A stretch of DNA of 64,000 nucleotides from Sphingobacteriaceae bacterium GW460-11-11-14-LB5 (GCA_002151545.1 CP021237.1:4030001-4094000), one strand, 5' to 3'. Shown: positions 52,806-62,671, counted from the stretch's first letter. The notes: generated by a model not told the origin, from the sequence alone. Numbers and translations: made by a program.

Positions 52806-55800
52806 TTAAAAATTAGCTGTAAAACCTAAGGTATAAGTGGTCGTTAGCGGATATTTGGTTCCATTACTAGAGGCTAATTCCGGATCCCACAGTTTAAACT
52901 TGCTGATCGTAAACACATTGTAACCTGTTGCATAAATTCTTAAACGATTGATACCAATTTTTTTGATTCCATTTTTTATTGTGTAACCCAAATCAAGATT
53001 TTTCAATCTTAAATAACTGATATCACGTTTCCACCAGGTACTCGTTTGAAAATTGTTGTTATTTACACCATAGGATAATCTTGGATAAAAGGCATCCTGA
53101 CGTGGATTATCAACCGTCCAGCGGTCTGTAGCAATAGCATGTAAATTGCCTAAGCCACCTGATGCCGTAAATGGCTGAATGGCATCACCACTTAAAATGA
53201 TATCAGCATTATCCTGACCCTGGAAAAAAGCGCCTAAATCGAAACCTTTATACCTCAAAGAGAATCCAAATCCATACATTGTTGATGGAACGTCGCCTCT
53301 GCCAATAATAGTTCGGTCAAATGCGTCGATAATACCATCACCATTTAAATCTTTGTATTTAATATCTCCAGGGAGCAAAGTTCCAAACTGTTTAGGACTT
53401 GCATTAATTTCGGCTTGACTTGTAAATAAACCTTCAGCAATATATCCTGTACGTGCCAAAATATTACTTCCCCTTAGTTCTTGCCAAGGATATTTGGTTG
53501 GGGCCTGATCATTTTCTACAATCTGATCTTTGTTAAAGGTATAATTCCCTCTAAAGGTAATGTCAAAATCATCACTGAATTTTGCATTGTATTCAATTGT
53601 TCCATCAATACCTTTGTTTCTGGTTTCACCTAGATTTCCTGAAGGGTTTGATACTAAACCAATATAGTTTGGCACCAAGCCTCTACCTAAGAAAATACCT
53701 GTTCTGTGTTCTTTAAATAAATCGACAATAACAGATAAGTTGTTATTTAAGGTTTTTACCTCAAAGCCCAAATCCTGTTTACGACTTTCAGCCCAGGTAA
53801 TATCAACACCGTATGCAGTTACATTTAAACCTCCTGGTGAAATGTTTCTTGTTTGTCCGAAAGTATAGCCATTAGCAGAACCTACCTTAGTTAGGTAATA
53901 AAAACGATCGCCTTCATTGGTAACATATCCATTTGAGCTACCTCCACTTCCAACAATACCATCAGAATAACGGAATTTAACCATCTGGAAAGTATTTTTT
54001 AGGCCTTCAAAAAATTTCTCGTTCGATAAGATCCATCCCACACCAAAAGCCGGGAAAAAACCATAGCGTTTATTTGGTGCAAAATTTTCTGATCCATTAT
54101 AACCCACGTTTGCTTCTGCAAAATAACGGTCGTTATAGGCGTAAGTTACACGAGATGCAATACCCTGACTTCTGTAAGGAATAGCCAATGTAAAATTATC
54201 GGCAAAAGCATTTAAATTATCGTTTTGATTATAAAGGACTAAACCAGACACCGCATGTTTGCCAAATGTACGGCTATAATTAAATGCAAGTTCTGCGTAC
54301 ATTTTCTTGTCACCACCATTGGCTCTGGTATAACCCAAAAAGTTTTGGCCATTAAATGTTAATCCGTATTTGTACGATCCATCAGCGTTGTATGGATCGT
54401 TTGGATTGATATAATATGTACTTTCACGCTTATTACGATTAATATTATTCGTATTATTTACATCAAAAGAGAACATACCTGTTACCGATAATCCAGGTGT
54501 AATCGCTTTTAGATCCTGCGTTAAACGCAAATTCGAGAACAACTGATTCGTGAAAGTAGTTCTGTAACCTCTTCTGGTAATATCGGCGTAGGGATTGCGC
54601 TGATCAGATTGAGCGCTAATGCCTGGGATGGAACCATTTGGATAAGAAACAGGAAAAGAAGTAGGGTTTAACTGGAAAGCCTGATTGAAAACGCCTTGAG
54701 CATTATCAACACCAGGATAATTCCCAGAGCTTAAAATCCCCTTAATACCCAAATCCATTTTGGTAGTACCGGTAATGTCCCAGTTTAAATTTGCGCTTAC
54801 ATTATATCTTGCAAAACTTTGGGTTGCATCATAGGTTTGGTTTTTATCTGTTTTAAATAAGCCATTTTCATCATAGTAGCCTAATGATACGTAGTAACGC
54901 GCATTGTTAACACCTCCTGATAAATTGGCTGTTGCAGTACGATTTTGACCCCAGTTTTTAAAAATGGCATCCAACCAATCAACATTAGGATAAAGTACAG
55001 GGTTTTCTCCCGAAGCCGTTCTATTGATCGTTGTTTGGCTATATTGAGGTGTAAATGTTCCGGCGCTACCACCTCTTACAAACTCTGTAAGCTTAGCCTC
55101 GTTTGCTAAGTTCATATAATCAACACCATCAATCAATTTAGGGCTCTTTGTAAATTGACTAATTCCCTGGAAATAATCAACATTAATTCGTGGTGGCCCA
55201 ACTTTACCTTGTTTGGTCGTCACTAAAATTACACCGTTTGCACCCCTAATACCATAAACGGCAGTAGCGGCCGCGTCTTTTAAAATCGTAAAAGATTCGA
55301 TATCATATGAGCTTAACCCATCAATTGGTCTGTTTGGAACGCCATCCACTACAATTAGCGGACTTCTATCTCCACCAATATTGGAAATACCACGGATCCA
55401 GATATCAGCATTCGTAGATCCGGGCTCACCGTTTCTATTTACGGCCACAACTCCCGGAAGTCGGCCTGCTAACATAGAACTGATGTTGGCTACGGGTTGT
55501 CGTAAGTCAGATGCCTTAACTGATGACTGTGCGCCAACTAAACTTTCTTTCTTTTGCGTACCGAAAGCAACAATTGCTACCTCCTGTAAGTCATTTCCTG
55601 TTGGTTTTAAGTTAACAATAATGCTTGTCTGGGTGCCAACAGGTATTTCTAATAGTTCGTAACCAACATAAGAGAAAATTAATACGGAGTTCTGATCAGG
55701 AACGGTAATGCTAAAAGCACCATTTACATCAGCTGAAGCCGATATTGATGTGCCTTTAACTTTTACACCAGCACCTGGAAGTGCGGCACCTGTTTCATCT

Positions 55801-56003
55801 TTAACTATACCTCTGATTACAATGTCTTTCTGCACGCCAGAAACGACACTACTATTTTCTGAATATTCGTTTGAATGGAGGGTAATTGCTGAAGCAGATG
55901 CATCATAGCAGCTGCCCACCATCAATAATGCTGTGGTCATTTTAAGCGCACAGCCTTTCAATAAAAGCTTTCGCTTAATTAAATTGGTAAATTTTTTGTT
56001 CAT
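52806..56003 (-). CDS. SusC/RagA family TonB-linked outer-membrane protein
   Basis: This 1065-residue TonB-dependent transporter imports the glycan. An N-terminal signal region (about 15-40) leads to a carboxypeptidase-D-regulatory-like domain (about 62-128: IVIRGIVKDETGAALPGAGVKVKGT). The plug follows, with VAFGTQKKESLVGAQSSV near the TonB-box region and ISSMLAGRLPGVVAVNRNGEPGS...WIRGISNIGG...LIVVDGVP. A 22-strand barrel ends LTTTYTLGFTANF, with the terminal aromatic. The ATG at 56003 is followed by a basic, hydrophobic signal. Two LacI-type operators lie 126-247 bp upstream. Confidence 0.96.
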   Translation of the reverse strand: MNKKFTNLIKRKLLLKGCALKMTTALLMVGSCYDASASAITLHSNEYSENSSVVSGVQKDIVIRGIVKDETGAALPGAGVKVKGTSISASADVNGAFSITVPDQNSVLIFSYVGYELLEIPVGTQTSIIVNLKPTGNDLQEVAIVAFGTQKKESLVGAQSSVKASDLRQPVANISSMLAGRLPGVVAVNRNGEPGSTNADIWIRGISNIGGDRSPLIVVDGVPNRPIDGLSSYDIESFTILKDAAATAVYGIRGANGVILVTTKQGKVGPPRINVDYFQGISQFTKSPKLIDGVDYMNLANEAKLTEFVRGGSAGTFTPQYSQTTINRTASGENPVLYPNVDWLDAIFKNWGQNRTATANLSGGVNNARYYVSLGYYDENGLFKTDKNQTYDATQSFARYNVSANLNWDITGTTKMDLGIKGILSSGNYPGVDNAQGVFNQAFQLNPTSFPVSYPNGSIPGISAQSDQRNPYADITRRGYRTTFTNQLFSNLRLTQDLKAITPGLSVTGMFSFDVNNTNNINRNKRESTYYINPNDPYNADGSYKYGLTFNGQNFLGYTRANGGDKKMYAELAFNYSRTFGKHAVSGLVLYNQNDNLNAFADNFTLAIPYRSQGIASRVTYAYNDRYFAEANVGYNGSENFAPNKRYGFFPAFGVGWILSNEKFFEGLKNTFQMVKFRYSDGIVGSGGSSNGYVTNEGDRFYYLTKVGSANGYTFGQTRNISPGGLNVTAYGVDITWAESRKQDLGFEVKTLNNNLSVIVDLFKEHRTGIFLGRGLVPNYIGLVSNPSGNLGETRNKGIDGTIEYNAKFSDDFDITFRGNYTFNKDQIVENDQAPTKYPWQELRGSNILARTGYIAEGLFTSQAEINASPKQFGTLLPGDIKYKDLNGDGIIDAFDRTIIGRGDVPSTMYGFGFSLRYKGFDLGAFFQGQDNADIILSGDAIQPFTASGGLGNLHAIATDRWTVDNPRQDAFYPRLSYGVNNNNFQTSTWWKRDISYLRLKNLDLGYTIKNGIKKIGINRLRIYATGYNVFTISKFKLWDPELASSNGTKYPLTTTYTLGFTANF

Positions 56004-56128
56004 CGTTTGAGTTTTTGTTTGGTTTGTTATCCGCTGGGAACGGAATGGTATTTTTGAATAGGTGTAAATTTTTAGTTCATATTGATCTCTTTGGGTTTAT
56101 GATTAGTGAATAGTTATTTTTTTATCAA

Positions 56129-56144
56129 ACTAAAACGTTTTAGT
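56129..56144. promoter_or_regulatory. LacI-type operator (perfect 16-bp palindrome) upstream of SusC
   Basis: ACTAAAACGTTTTAGT is a perfect palindrome with the central CG typical of LacI/GalR-family operators. It lies about 126 bp before the SusC start. Confidence 0.75.
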
Positions 56145-56238
56145 AATTTGTTTCAAAAAAAAGCCTCAATCATTAGATTAAAACTTTTCCTGATATATTA
56201 AAAAATGGGATGTGGCTAAAGTTAGTTTATTAATTAGC

Positions 56239-56250
56239 TAAAACGTTTTA
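56239..56250. promoter_or_regulatory. LacI-type operator, second copy upstream of SusC
   Basis: The TAAAACGTTTTA core is 106 bp from the first copy, so a looped tetramer or two independent dimers could bind. Confidence 0.65.
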
Positions 56251-56400
56251 TTAAACAATTATAAGAATATTATTGCAAACGAAAAATTTATTTCGATTTT
56301 TTTGAAGAAATAAACCAAAATAAAGCTAATTACACTAAAAACAAATGAGATACACACAAAAAAGGAGACATAAAATAGTGTCGCCTTGTGTTAAGGAGCA

Positions 56401-56446
56401 AAAAACTGCAGAATTAATTGATTAAATTACAGTTCTGCAGTTTTTT
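56401..56446. terminator. Rho-independent terminator downstream of the ROK gene
   Basis: AACTGCAGAA and TTCTGCAGTT form a perfect 10-bp stem with A- and T-runs outside, so it can act in both directions. It closes the GH92-ROK operon on the minus strand. Confidence 0.85.
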
Positions 56447-56496
56447 CTTAAATAATCCATTCCAAACAATGAGATTAGGGCTGTTAAAGCCTAATT

Positions 56497-57372
56497 TTAG
56501 GTCAAACTTAAATCACAACAGCTAGCCGCACCAATTAATGCAGCATGTTCTTTCAGTTCTGAGATTTTAATTTCTGTTTCAACCCCATTACCTTTAAGTG
56601 TTGCAATTAATTCAGGTGCAAAAGCACTAAACGATTGCGCAATATTACCGCCAACTATCACCGTATCAATTTTATGCTGCTTAATAACCGGGATTAAAAA
56701 CTGCGCCAGGTTATAACCGAATTCCATAAAAACCATGGTTGCATGATGATCGGTATCTACAATTTCTACCAGCTCTTTAACGCCTGCAACTACTTTTCCG
56801 CTAAGTTGGTTAAAACGTTTTACGAACCAGCGCGTAGACAAGTAATCTTCAGCAATTCCGTCTAAAAATTCGGAGTTCCAGAGGTCAGCATCAAAGGCTT
56901 TATAATTGAGGCAAAGCGATGAACCAAGCCCGGTACCAAGCGTGAGGCCCAACACACTGGCATTTCCTTTGGCAGCGCCGGCAAAAACCTCACCTTGTAA
57001 AAAACCTGCGGCATCATTTATAAAGTGAATATTTTCTGCCGGGATATCCAATCTTTCAGACAATTCTTCTTTTACATTGATCTGGTAAAGTGATTTAAAC
57101 TTTTCCTGATCTTTAATTAATGAAATACCTTCGCTATAATTAAAAGGACCTGGCATGGCAATCCCAACGTTCCGGGCACCATTTTTAATATTTTTAAAAG
57201 CCTTATTGATGATATCGCACCATGCCGATAAAATCACTTCCTTACTCTCCTGCGAATTCACAGGGCTACGTTTGATAGAATCTTTCACCAAAGTTCTTGT
57301 TTCTAAATCCACCAATGCGGCCGTAATATGCGAGCCACCAATATCTACACCTAATGCAACAGGCTTTTCCAT
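56497..57372 (-). CDS. ROK family sugar kinase
   Basis: This 291-residue cytoplasmic protein has the N-terminal ATP-binding ALGVDIGGSHITAALVDLETR. FINDAAGFLQGEVFAGAAKG contains the catalytic aspartate region, and VLGLTLGTGLGSSLCLN follows. The usual ROK zinc motif CxCGxxGC is absent, as in some Bacteroidota ROK kinases. It likely phosphorylates a hexose released by the neighbouring GH92 enzymes (inference). It is the last gene of the glutaminase-GH92-ROK unit. Confidence 0.88.
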   Translation of the reverse strand: MEKPVALGVDIGGSHITAALVDLETRTLVKDSIKRSPVNSQESKEVILSAWCDIINKAFKNIKNGARNVGIAMPGPFNYSEGISLIKDQEKFKSLYQINVKEELSERLDIPAENIHFINDAAGFLQGEVFAGAAKGNASVLGLTLGTGLGSSLCLNYKAFDADLWNSEFLDGIAEDYLSTRWFVKRFNQLSGKVVAGVKELVEIVDTDHHATMVFMEFGYNLAQFLIPVIKQHKIDTVIVGGNIAQSFSAFAPELIATLKGNGVETEIKISELKEHAALIGAASCCDLSLT

Positions 57373-57441
57373 TCTATATATATTTCTGTTATCTATTCTT
57401 TATTAATCTGAATTAATTCGCCAAAAGTAGCAATTCAATCT

Positions 57442-59709
57442 TTATTTACTGATTGAAAATGGCTTATCTTCTTCTAATAACCCTCTATTTAACGAAGGTT
57501 TAACATTCATCTCTAATTTTAACACCCCACCTCTTAATAAATCGCTATGGTTTATAAAATTTTTGGTATAATTTTTACCATTTAAGCTTGCCGATTTGAT
57601 ATAAACATTGGCAACATTATTGGCAGGCGCCTCTATGACGAATTTTTTGCCATTTTCTAAATTAATGGTCGTTTTTTTAAACATGGGGCTTCCTAAAACG
57701 TACTCCCCTGTTCCTGGTGTTACGCTATAAAACCCTAATGCACTTAACACATACCACGAAGAGGTTTGTCCCTGGTCTTCATCTCCCGGATAACCATTTT
57801 CTGTCGCATCGTACAGTTTATGCATCACCTCCCGGGCATAAAACTGTGCTTTCCAGGGTTGGTTGGCATAATTATATAAATAAACCATATGTTGTATGGG
57901 TTGATTTCCATGTGCATATTGCCCCATGTTGGCCATTACCATTTCGGTCATTTCGTGAATCATGCCACCATACGAACCTACATTTACTTTATTGGGTTCA
58001 CTAAAAACAGAATCGAGTTTGGCGATGAAATTGTTGTTCCCTCCCATCAAATTAATTAAACCCCTGGTATCTTGAAAAACCGACCATTGCCAGTGCCATG
58101 CATTTCCTTCGGTAAAGGGGCCACCCCACTCGGTTGGGTCGAAATTTGGCGACCATTTTCCTGCGGCGTTCCTCCCTCTCATAAAACGTGTAGAAGCATC
58201 GTAAACATTTTTATAATTGAACATCGGTTTCTCAAAAACCTCCATATAATGTTTATCGCCGATCATTTTAGCCAAATAGTAAGCGCAAAAATCATCATAA
58301 GCATATTCTAATGTTTTAGCAGTAGCTTCCCTGTATTTTGGATAGGGAACATAACCCAATTGATTGTACTCGGTTACGCCATCCCTACCATTTGCCGGCC
58401 CCCAGGGTCCTTTGTTCATCGCCTCATGATAATAAGCGTCCAGCGCCTTTTTCGGATCGAATGTTCTGATTCCTTTTGCCCAGGCATCAGTTAGCAACGA
58501 AATGGCATGGTTACCAATCATGCTTCCTGCTTCGCTCGGGAAAGACCAGGACGGCAACCAGCCACATTGCTCATAAGCATCGAGCATGGCTTGCATATAA
58601 CGACCGTGCATTTCTGGCTGCACCAGTGTGTTTAGTGGAAATTGCGCCCGGAAAGTATCCCAGAAACCTGTATCAGTAAACATATACCCATCATGAACTT
58701 TACCATCATACGGACTAAAATAATATGGTTTTCCGGCTTCATTTATTTCATAAAACTTTCTGGAGAACAGGCTTGCCCTAAAAAAGCAAGAATAAAAAGT
58801 TTCTATATCTGCTTTCGATCCGCCTTCTACTTCTATCTTACCAAGCGATTTATTCCATACCGCAGCAGCATTGGCTTTAGTATCTTCTAAAGTCTGATCA
58901 TTGCCGAGTTCTCTTTTTAAATTCAGTTCGGCCTGTTGTAAACTGATATAAGATGAAGCGGTTTTCACCTGCACTTTTGCACCAGATTCGAACTGTACAA
59001 ATGCACCTTTACCCAATCCTTCAGCTGAAATGGAATCTTTTGTAATGGTATTACCTTTGTTCTCCCAGGTGCCGTAAGATTTAATCGGTTGATCGAACCG
59101 GATTACGAAATAACTTTTCCAACCTCTTTTAAAACCTTCGCCATTGTTTACCCAGCCAGTGATTTTATTTTCTTTAGGATAGATCTGTACCCCACTTAAC
59201 CTATTATACCCGTCTAAAATTAAAAAGCTCCTTTTGCCTTTTGGATAACTGAACCTGAGGTGCGCGCCACGTTCTGATGGTGAAATCTCGGTGGTGATAT
59301 CATTTTCGAATGTTACTTTATAATAGTTTGGTTTAGCAATCTCATCCTGATGGCTAAATTTAGCCTCGCGTTTATCTTCATTTACAATCAGTTCGTCAAC
59401 CATCGGCATTAAAGAAAATACCGCATAATCTCTCGTCCACGAACTGCATTGGTGCGCTTGCTGAAAGCCCCTGATTTTGTCTTTAAAGTATTGATATTTC
59501 CAGCCATCACCGTTTCTACCCGTTTGGGGTGTCCAGGTGTGCATGCCAAATGGCAGCGCAGTTGTTGGGTAAGTATTCCCTCGGGTGAGTTCGTGTTTGG
59601 AATTTGTGCCCTGAAGGGTGTTAACGTAGTGAACCCAATCTTTCTGCTGCGCCCGTAAGTTTTGGGTAACCAGGCAGCATAAAACGGATGCGATTAATTT
59701 AAGTTTCAT
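57442..59709 (-). CDS. GH92 family alpha-mannosidase-like enzyme (copy 2)
   Basis: The protein is 755 residues from ATG 59709, where a signal peptide begins (MKLKLIASVLCCLVTQNLRAQ). The upstream in-frame ATG at 59802 adds 31 residues that do not fit a signal. It has the same conserved blocks as copy 1: NTLQGTNSKHELTRGNTYPTTALPFGMHTWTPQTGRNGDGW, GFQQAHQCSSWTRDY, FTEGNAWHWQWSVFQDTRGL, GQYAHGNQPIQHM and GDEDQGQTSSWYVLSALGFYSVTPG. It follows the glutaminase-like gene by 109 bp and precedes ROK. It is a likely exo-mannosidase in the periplasm or at the surface. Confidence 0.93.
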   Translation of the reverse strand: MKLKLIASVLCCLVTQNLRAQQKDWVHYVNTLQGTNSKHELTRGNTYPTTALPFGMHTWTPQTGRNGDGWKYQYFKDKIRGFQQAHQCSSWTRDYAVFSLMPMVDELIVNEDKREAKFSHQDEIAKPNYYKVTFENDITTEISPSERGAHLRFSYPKGKRSFLILDGYNRLSGVQIYPKENKITGWVNNGEGFKRGWKSYFVIRFDQPIKSYGTWENKGNTITKDSISAEGLGKGAFVQFESGAKVQVKTASSYISLQQAELNLKRELGNDQTLEDTKANAAAVWNKSLGKIEVEGGSKADIETFYSCFFRASLFSRKFYEINEAGKPYYFSPYDGKVHDGYMFTDTGFWDTFRAQFPLNTLVQPEMHGRYMQAMLDAYEQCGWLPSWSFPSEAGSMIGNHAISLLTDAWAKGIRTFDPKKALDAYYHEAMNKGPWGPANGRDGVTEYNQLGYVPYPKYREATAKTLEYAYDDFCAYYLAKMIGDKHYMEVFEKPMFNYKNVYDASTRFMRGRNAAGKWSPNFDPTEWGGPFTEGNAWHWQWSVFQDTRGLINLMGGNNNFIAKLDSVFSEPNKVNVGSYGGMIHEMTEMVMANMGQYAHGNQPIQHMVYLYNYANQPWKAQFYAREVMHKLYDATENGYPGDEDQGQTSSWYVLSALGFYSVTPGTGEYVLGSPMFKKTTINLENGKKFVIEAPANNVANVYIKSASLNGKNYTKNFINHSDLLRGGVLKLEMNVKPSLNRGLLEEDKPFSISK

Positions 59710-59818
59710 TTGTTTGTGTTTATTCTTTCCAGCTGATATAACCAAAACCAGACTGTATATTATAAAAAACCGGCATTTGTTGGCGCAGTTACAGGCCTGC
59801 AAATGCTGATTTATATGA

Positions 59819-62263
59819 TTATTTAATATTCCATTTATCGGCTAACATTTTGATGAAATAACCGCCAACAACACTTCTCGCCTGAAAGCCAGTCATTTTC
59901 CCATTGGTGGTTTCATGCCAGTCGCTCAGTGGCACTTTACTTTCTGTTTCAGTAGCAAAACGATAAATCGGAGTTATAAATTTTTGAAAATCTGCATCAT
60001 TATCGGCCAAAGTAGCGGTCCACATAATCCAGTCAGACTTGGTATAGGTTCTGCGGCTATCCAATGGTAATCCGAAATCTTTTTGTTTGGTTAAATAAAA
60101 ATTAATCTCCTTTTTATAAAGCGCTTTCGGAAACAGATCGAGTTTTAAAAGTTTATCCCAAACCAAATTATATTTCTGGCTCCAGGTATTTTTATTGTTA
60201 AAAGTTAGGGCATAATGATCGCCATCATCAGCAAGTTTCATCCAGTTTTGGACCATTTGTAAAGCAGCTGTGCGGTATTTTGTAGCCACATCGGCCTTGC
60301 CTAACGATTGCGCCATTTGCGCATATGCACCTAAAGCTACGATAGCTTTGACCGATAAATTCGAATTTCTGGCTAAATGTCCGGCAAAATCGTCGGTACA
60401 CAATTGATTGGCCGGATCGAAACCTTCTCTTAGCAGGTAGTTTGCCCATACCGACATTACTTCCCAATGTTTCGCGGCATATTTTGCATTTCCTTCTGCC
60501 CTGGCAATGGCCGCGGTTAAGATGATCATATTGCCAGCCTCTTCTACAGGCATGTCTTCGCCATAGGTTTGGCCGTTTGCTAAAGGATAAGTACCTAAAT
60601 CGTGTGCAGCGAAAGGTTTCTTCCATTTTCCACTTTCTGAATAGTAGAAAATACCATTTAACATGCCTTTTAACAATTCGGGATTGTAAACTAAAAATTG
60701 TGGTGCTGAAGGATAAGTTACATCCACTGTATTGATTGAGCCATTGCTAAAATTTTCTTTCGATAAGAACAGGATATCACCATTTGGGGCATACACGATT
60801 TTGTGCGCCGCGATAGCTTGTCTATAAGCCAGTTTACACATATCAGCATATTCTTTTCCTCCAGCATTTTCTGCGTCGGCATATAGTTTGGCATCAAAAG
60901 TGGCACAGCTGGTTTTTAACGAAGGATATTGGGCATTGGCCTCTGCCAGTTGATCTTCAAACTGCTGACTACCCGAAAGCCTCCAAACGGGTTGCAGCTT
61001 TTCGCCAAAATATTCAACCGATTTTAGGTCATCATAACCCAACATCATATATTTATCTACCGGGGTTGAAGAAACCGAACCAAAAGGAATGATACTGCTT
61101 AGGTTTAGGTTTTTCGAATTTAAAACCTGTGTTGGTGTTGGATATTTGGAACCAACAAAACTTTTTAAGCTTTCGTTCTGCGTAGCTATAAACTGAGTCG
61201 CATTAAACCTGGCAGGAACGGCCACGTATAAATAACCCCAATCGATACGCAGATCATCTCCCCTTTTCTTTAACACCGACTGCTCTACTGTCCCTGTTTT
61301 TAAGATAGAGAGGTTGTTTTTCGTACTCTTCCAGGCCGATACACTTTGGTTTGGTGTATTTACTGCCAGGCTTGATGATGCCCCAAAGAAAAGATCTACA
61401 CTGTGCGCCCTGGTATCAGTAGATTTTACGGTATAATTGATATAACTGATTGGCCTTGCGGTTAATTTAATATCGTTGAGTAATAGCGGAGAGGTGAAAC
61501 TTACCTGAAGTTCTACACTGCCACAGCTAAAAGTATATTTGGTCGTAGTAGTCTCGATGGACACATTGGTTTGGGTTGCGGGCGGAATTTTAACAAGATC
61601 TATATCTTCTTCTACAATCCCGGCATCTAAATGCCTGCCACCAGCAGTATTTTTGCAATGGATGGCCAATACATTTTTCCCTGTTTTTAAGATACCATCT
61701 TCAATGGGTAAGTATATATAATCAGAAACCCATCCATTTTTTTTGTAAATGACTTTACCATTTAAATAAACAATTACATTGTCATCGTGATTGAGTTTAA
61801 GGTATTTTTTTGTGGCCGATACATGGGTGATATCGAAGGTTCTTCTGAAATACAGGTCATCGCTATTCCATTTAGTTTTGGCAGAATGATCATCGCCAAA
61901 AGGGGCATCGGCTTTTTTCCAAGCGTTATCGTTGTAACTATTATTTTCCCAACCTGCTTCAGGTTTATCGAAATTGTAACTGGCCTGATATTTTAAAACA
62001 TCAGCAGCTGGGAGTATTTCTGTAAAGGTTTTGCTTTCTTCGCCTAAAAACCGGTAAAACTTCCCGTCTACTTTAATAACACCCAGTAACGATTGCTCTT
62101 TGCCTGTCCAATGTTTAGTTACCGATTGGTTAAGCCCATCGCCAAAAGACCAAATACTGAAATAAGCATCATGTGTAATTAATGGATAAGCGGGTGCTTT
62201 ATCTTGAGCTTTTACAATTAAATTAAAAAAAAGACAAAGTGCTGCTAAGGAAAGTTTTCTCAT
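59819..62263 (-). CDS. Glutaminase A-family (DUF4965/DUF1793) protein with inserted jelly-roll domain
   Basis: This 814-residue secreted protein has a signal peptide (LSLAALCLFFNLIVKAQ). Residues about 25-75 (PLITHDAYFSIWSFGDGLNQ, HWTGKEQSLLGVIKVDGKFYRFLG) are DUF4964-like. A galactose-binding-like jelly roll (about 90-225: NDNAWKKADAPFGDD...DDLYFRRTFDI...NVIVYLNGKVIYKKNGWV) is inserted before a DUF5127-like beta domain. The C-terminal six-hairpin part has ADMCKLAYRQAIAAHKIVY, DVTYPSAPQFLVYNPELLKGMLN and MPVEEAGNMIILTAAIARAEG. The family is named for fungal glutaminase A, but in SusCD loci a glycan role is likely. It is the first gene of the GH92-ROK unit. Confidence 0.82.
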   Translation of the reverse strand: MRKLSLAALCLFFNLIVKAQDKAPAYPLITHDAYFSIWSFGDGLNQSVTKHWTGKEQSLLGVIKVDGKFYRFLGEESKTFTEILPAADVLKYQASYNFDKPEAGWENNSYNDNAWKKADAPFGDDHSAKTKWNSDDLYFRRTFDITHVSATKKYLKLNHDDNVIVYLNGKVIYKKNGWVSDYIYLPIEDGILKTGKNVLAIHCKNTAGGRHLDAGIVEEDIDLVKIPPATQTNVSIETTTTKYTFSCGSVELQVSFTSPLLLNDIKLTARPISYINYTVKSTDTRAHSVDLFFGASSSLAVNTPNQSVSAWKSTKNNLSILKTGTVEQSVLKKRGDDLRIDWGYLYVAVPARFNATQFIATQNESLKSFVGSKYPTPTQVLNSKNLNLSSIIPFGSVSSTPVDKYMMLGYDDLKSVEYFGEKLQPVWRLSGSQQFEDQLAEANAQYPSLKTSCATFDAKLYADAENAGGKEYADMCKLAYRQAIAAHKIVYAPNGDILFLSKENFSNGSINTVDVTYPSAPQFLVYNPELLKGMLNGIFYYSESGKWKKPFAAHDLGTYPLANGQTYGEDMPVEEAGNMIILTAAIARAEGNAKYAAKHWEVMSVWANYLLREGFDPANQLCTDDFAGHLARNSNLSVKAIVALGAYAQMAQSLGKADVATKYRTAALQMVQNWMKLADDGDHYALTFNNKNTWSQKYNLVWDKLLKLDLFPKALYKKEINFYLTKQKDFGLPLDSRRTYTKSDWIMWTATLADNDADFQKFITPIYRFATETESKVPLSDWHETTNGKMTGFQARSVVGGYFIKMLADKWNIK

Positions 62264-62292
62264 AAATTAATATTTGGTTTCATTGTAGTTGA

Positions 62293-62304
62293 TAAAACGT
62301 TTTA
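62293..62304. promoter_or_regulatory. LacI-type operator near the glutaminase start
   Basis: The TAAAACGTTTTA core is 30 bp upstream of the ATG at 62263, so it probably overlaps the transcription start. Confidence 0.65.
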
Positions 62305-62400
62305 CCAATTTATCTGCCAAATACCTTATGCCAGGGCTGAATAAGCTGCGAAAGATAATGCTGGTTTAAATTGGATTTTTGTTTGTAAAAGGCTGAACAA

Positions 62401-62416
62401 AGTAAAACGTTTTACT
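62401..62416. promoter_or_regulatory. LacI-type operator (perfect 16-bp palindrome), second copy
   Basis: AGTAAAACGTTTTACT is a perfect palindrome, centre 110 bp from the first copy. The spacing resembles that of the SusC pair (about 108 bp). Confidence 0.75.
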
Positions 62417-62621
62417 AGTATCAATATTAGTAAAAAAATATACATTTTTCATCTCCCCAAATCGTAACATATAGGTTACAAAGAGTTGATTTAAAAATGG
62501 ATAAAAAACAACTACTTTCAATAAATAAAAAAAGATCAAGAACTCCTTTAATTAAAAATTGGGGATATAAATTAGAACTATCATCAGTTTAATTCATATA
62601 ATTATAGTTGTATTATTGAGC

Positions 62622-62659
62622 AAAAAAGCCGTATCACAATTATTATGATACGGCTTTTT
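62622..62659 (-). terminator. Rho-independent terminator of the second SusD gene
   Basis: AAAAAGCCGTATCA and TGATACGGCTTTTT form a perfect stem with a short A/T loop. It lies 13 bp past the SusD stop, separating this SusD unit from the glutaminase operon. Confidence 0.9.
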
Positions 62660-62671
62660 ATGTTTACCTAA

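Larger units (their letters stand above)
56004..56496. other. Intergenic promoter region of the SusC operon
   Basis: It holds two TAAAACGTTTTA operators (56129-56144, 56239-56250) and the terminator of the ROK gene at 56401-56446. The rest is A/T-rich, and I see no gene. Confidence 0.6.
62264..62671. other. Intergenic promoter region of the glutaminase-GH92-ROK operon
   Basis: It holds two operator copies (62293-62304 and 62401-62416), the terminator 62622-62659 of the second SusD gene, and otherwise A/T-rich sequence without a gene. Confidence 0.6.
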
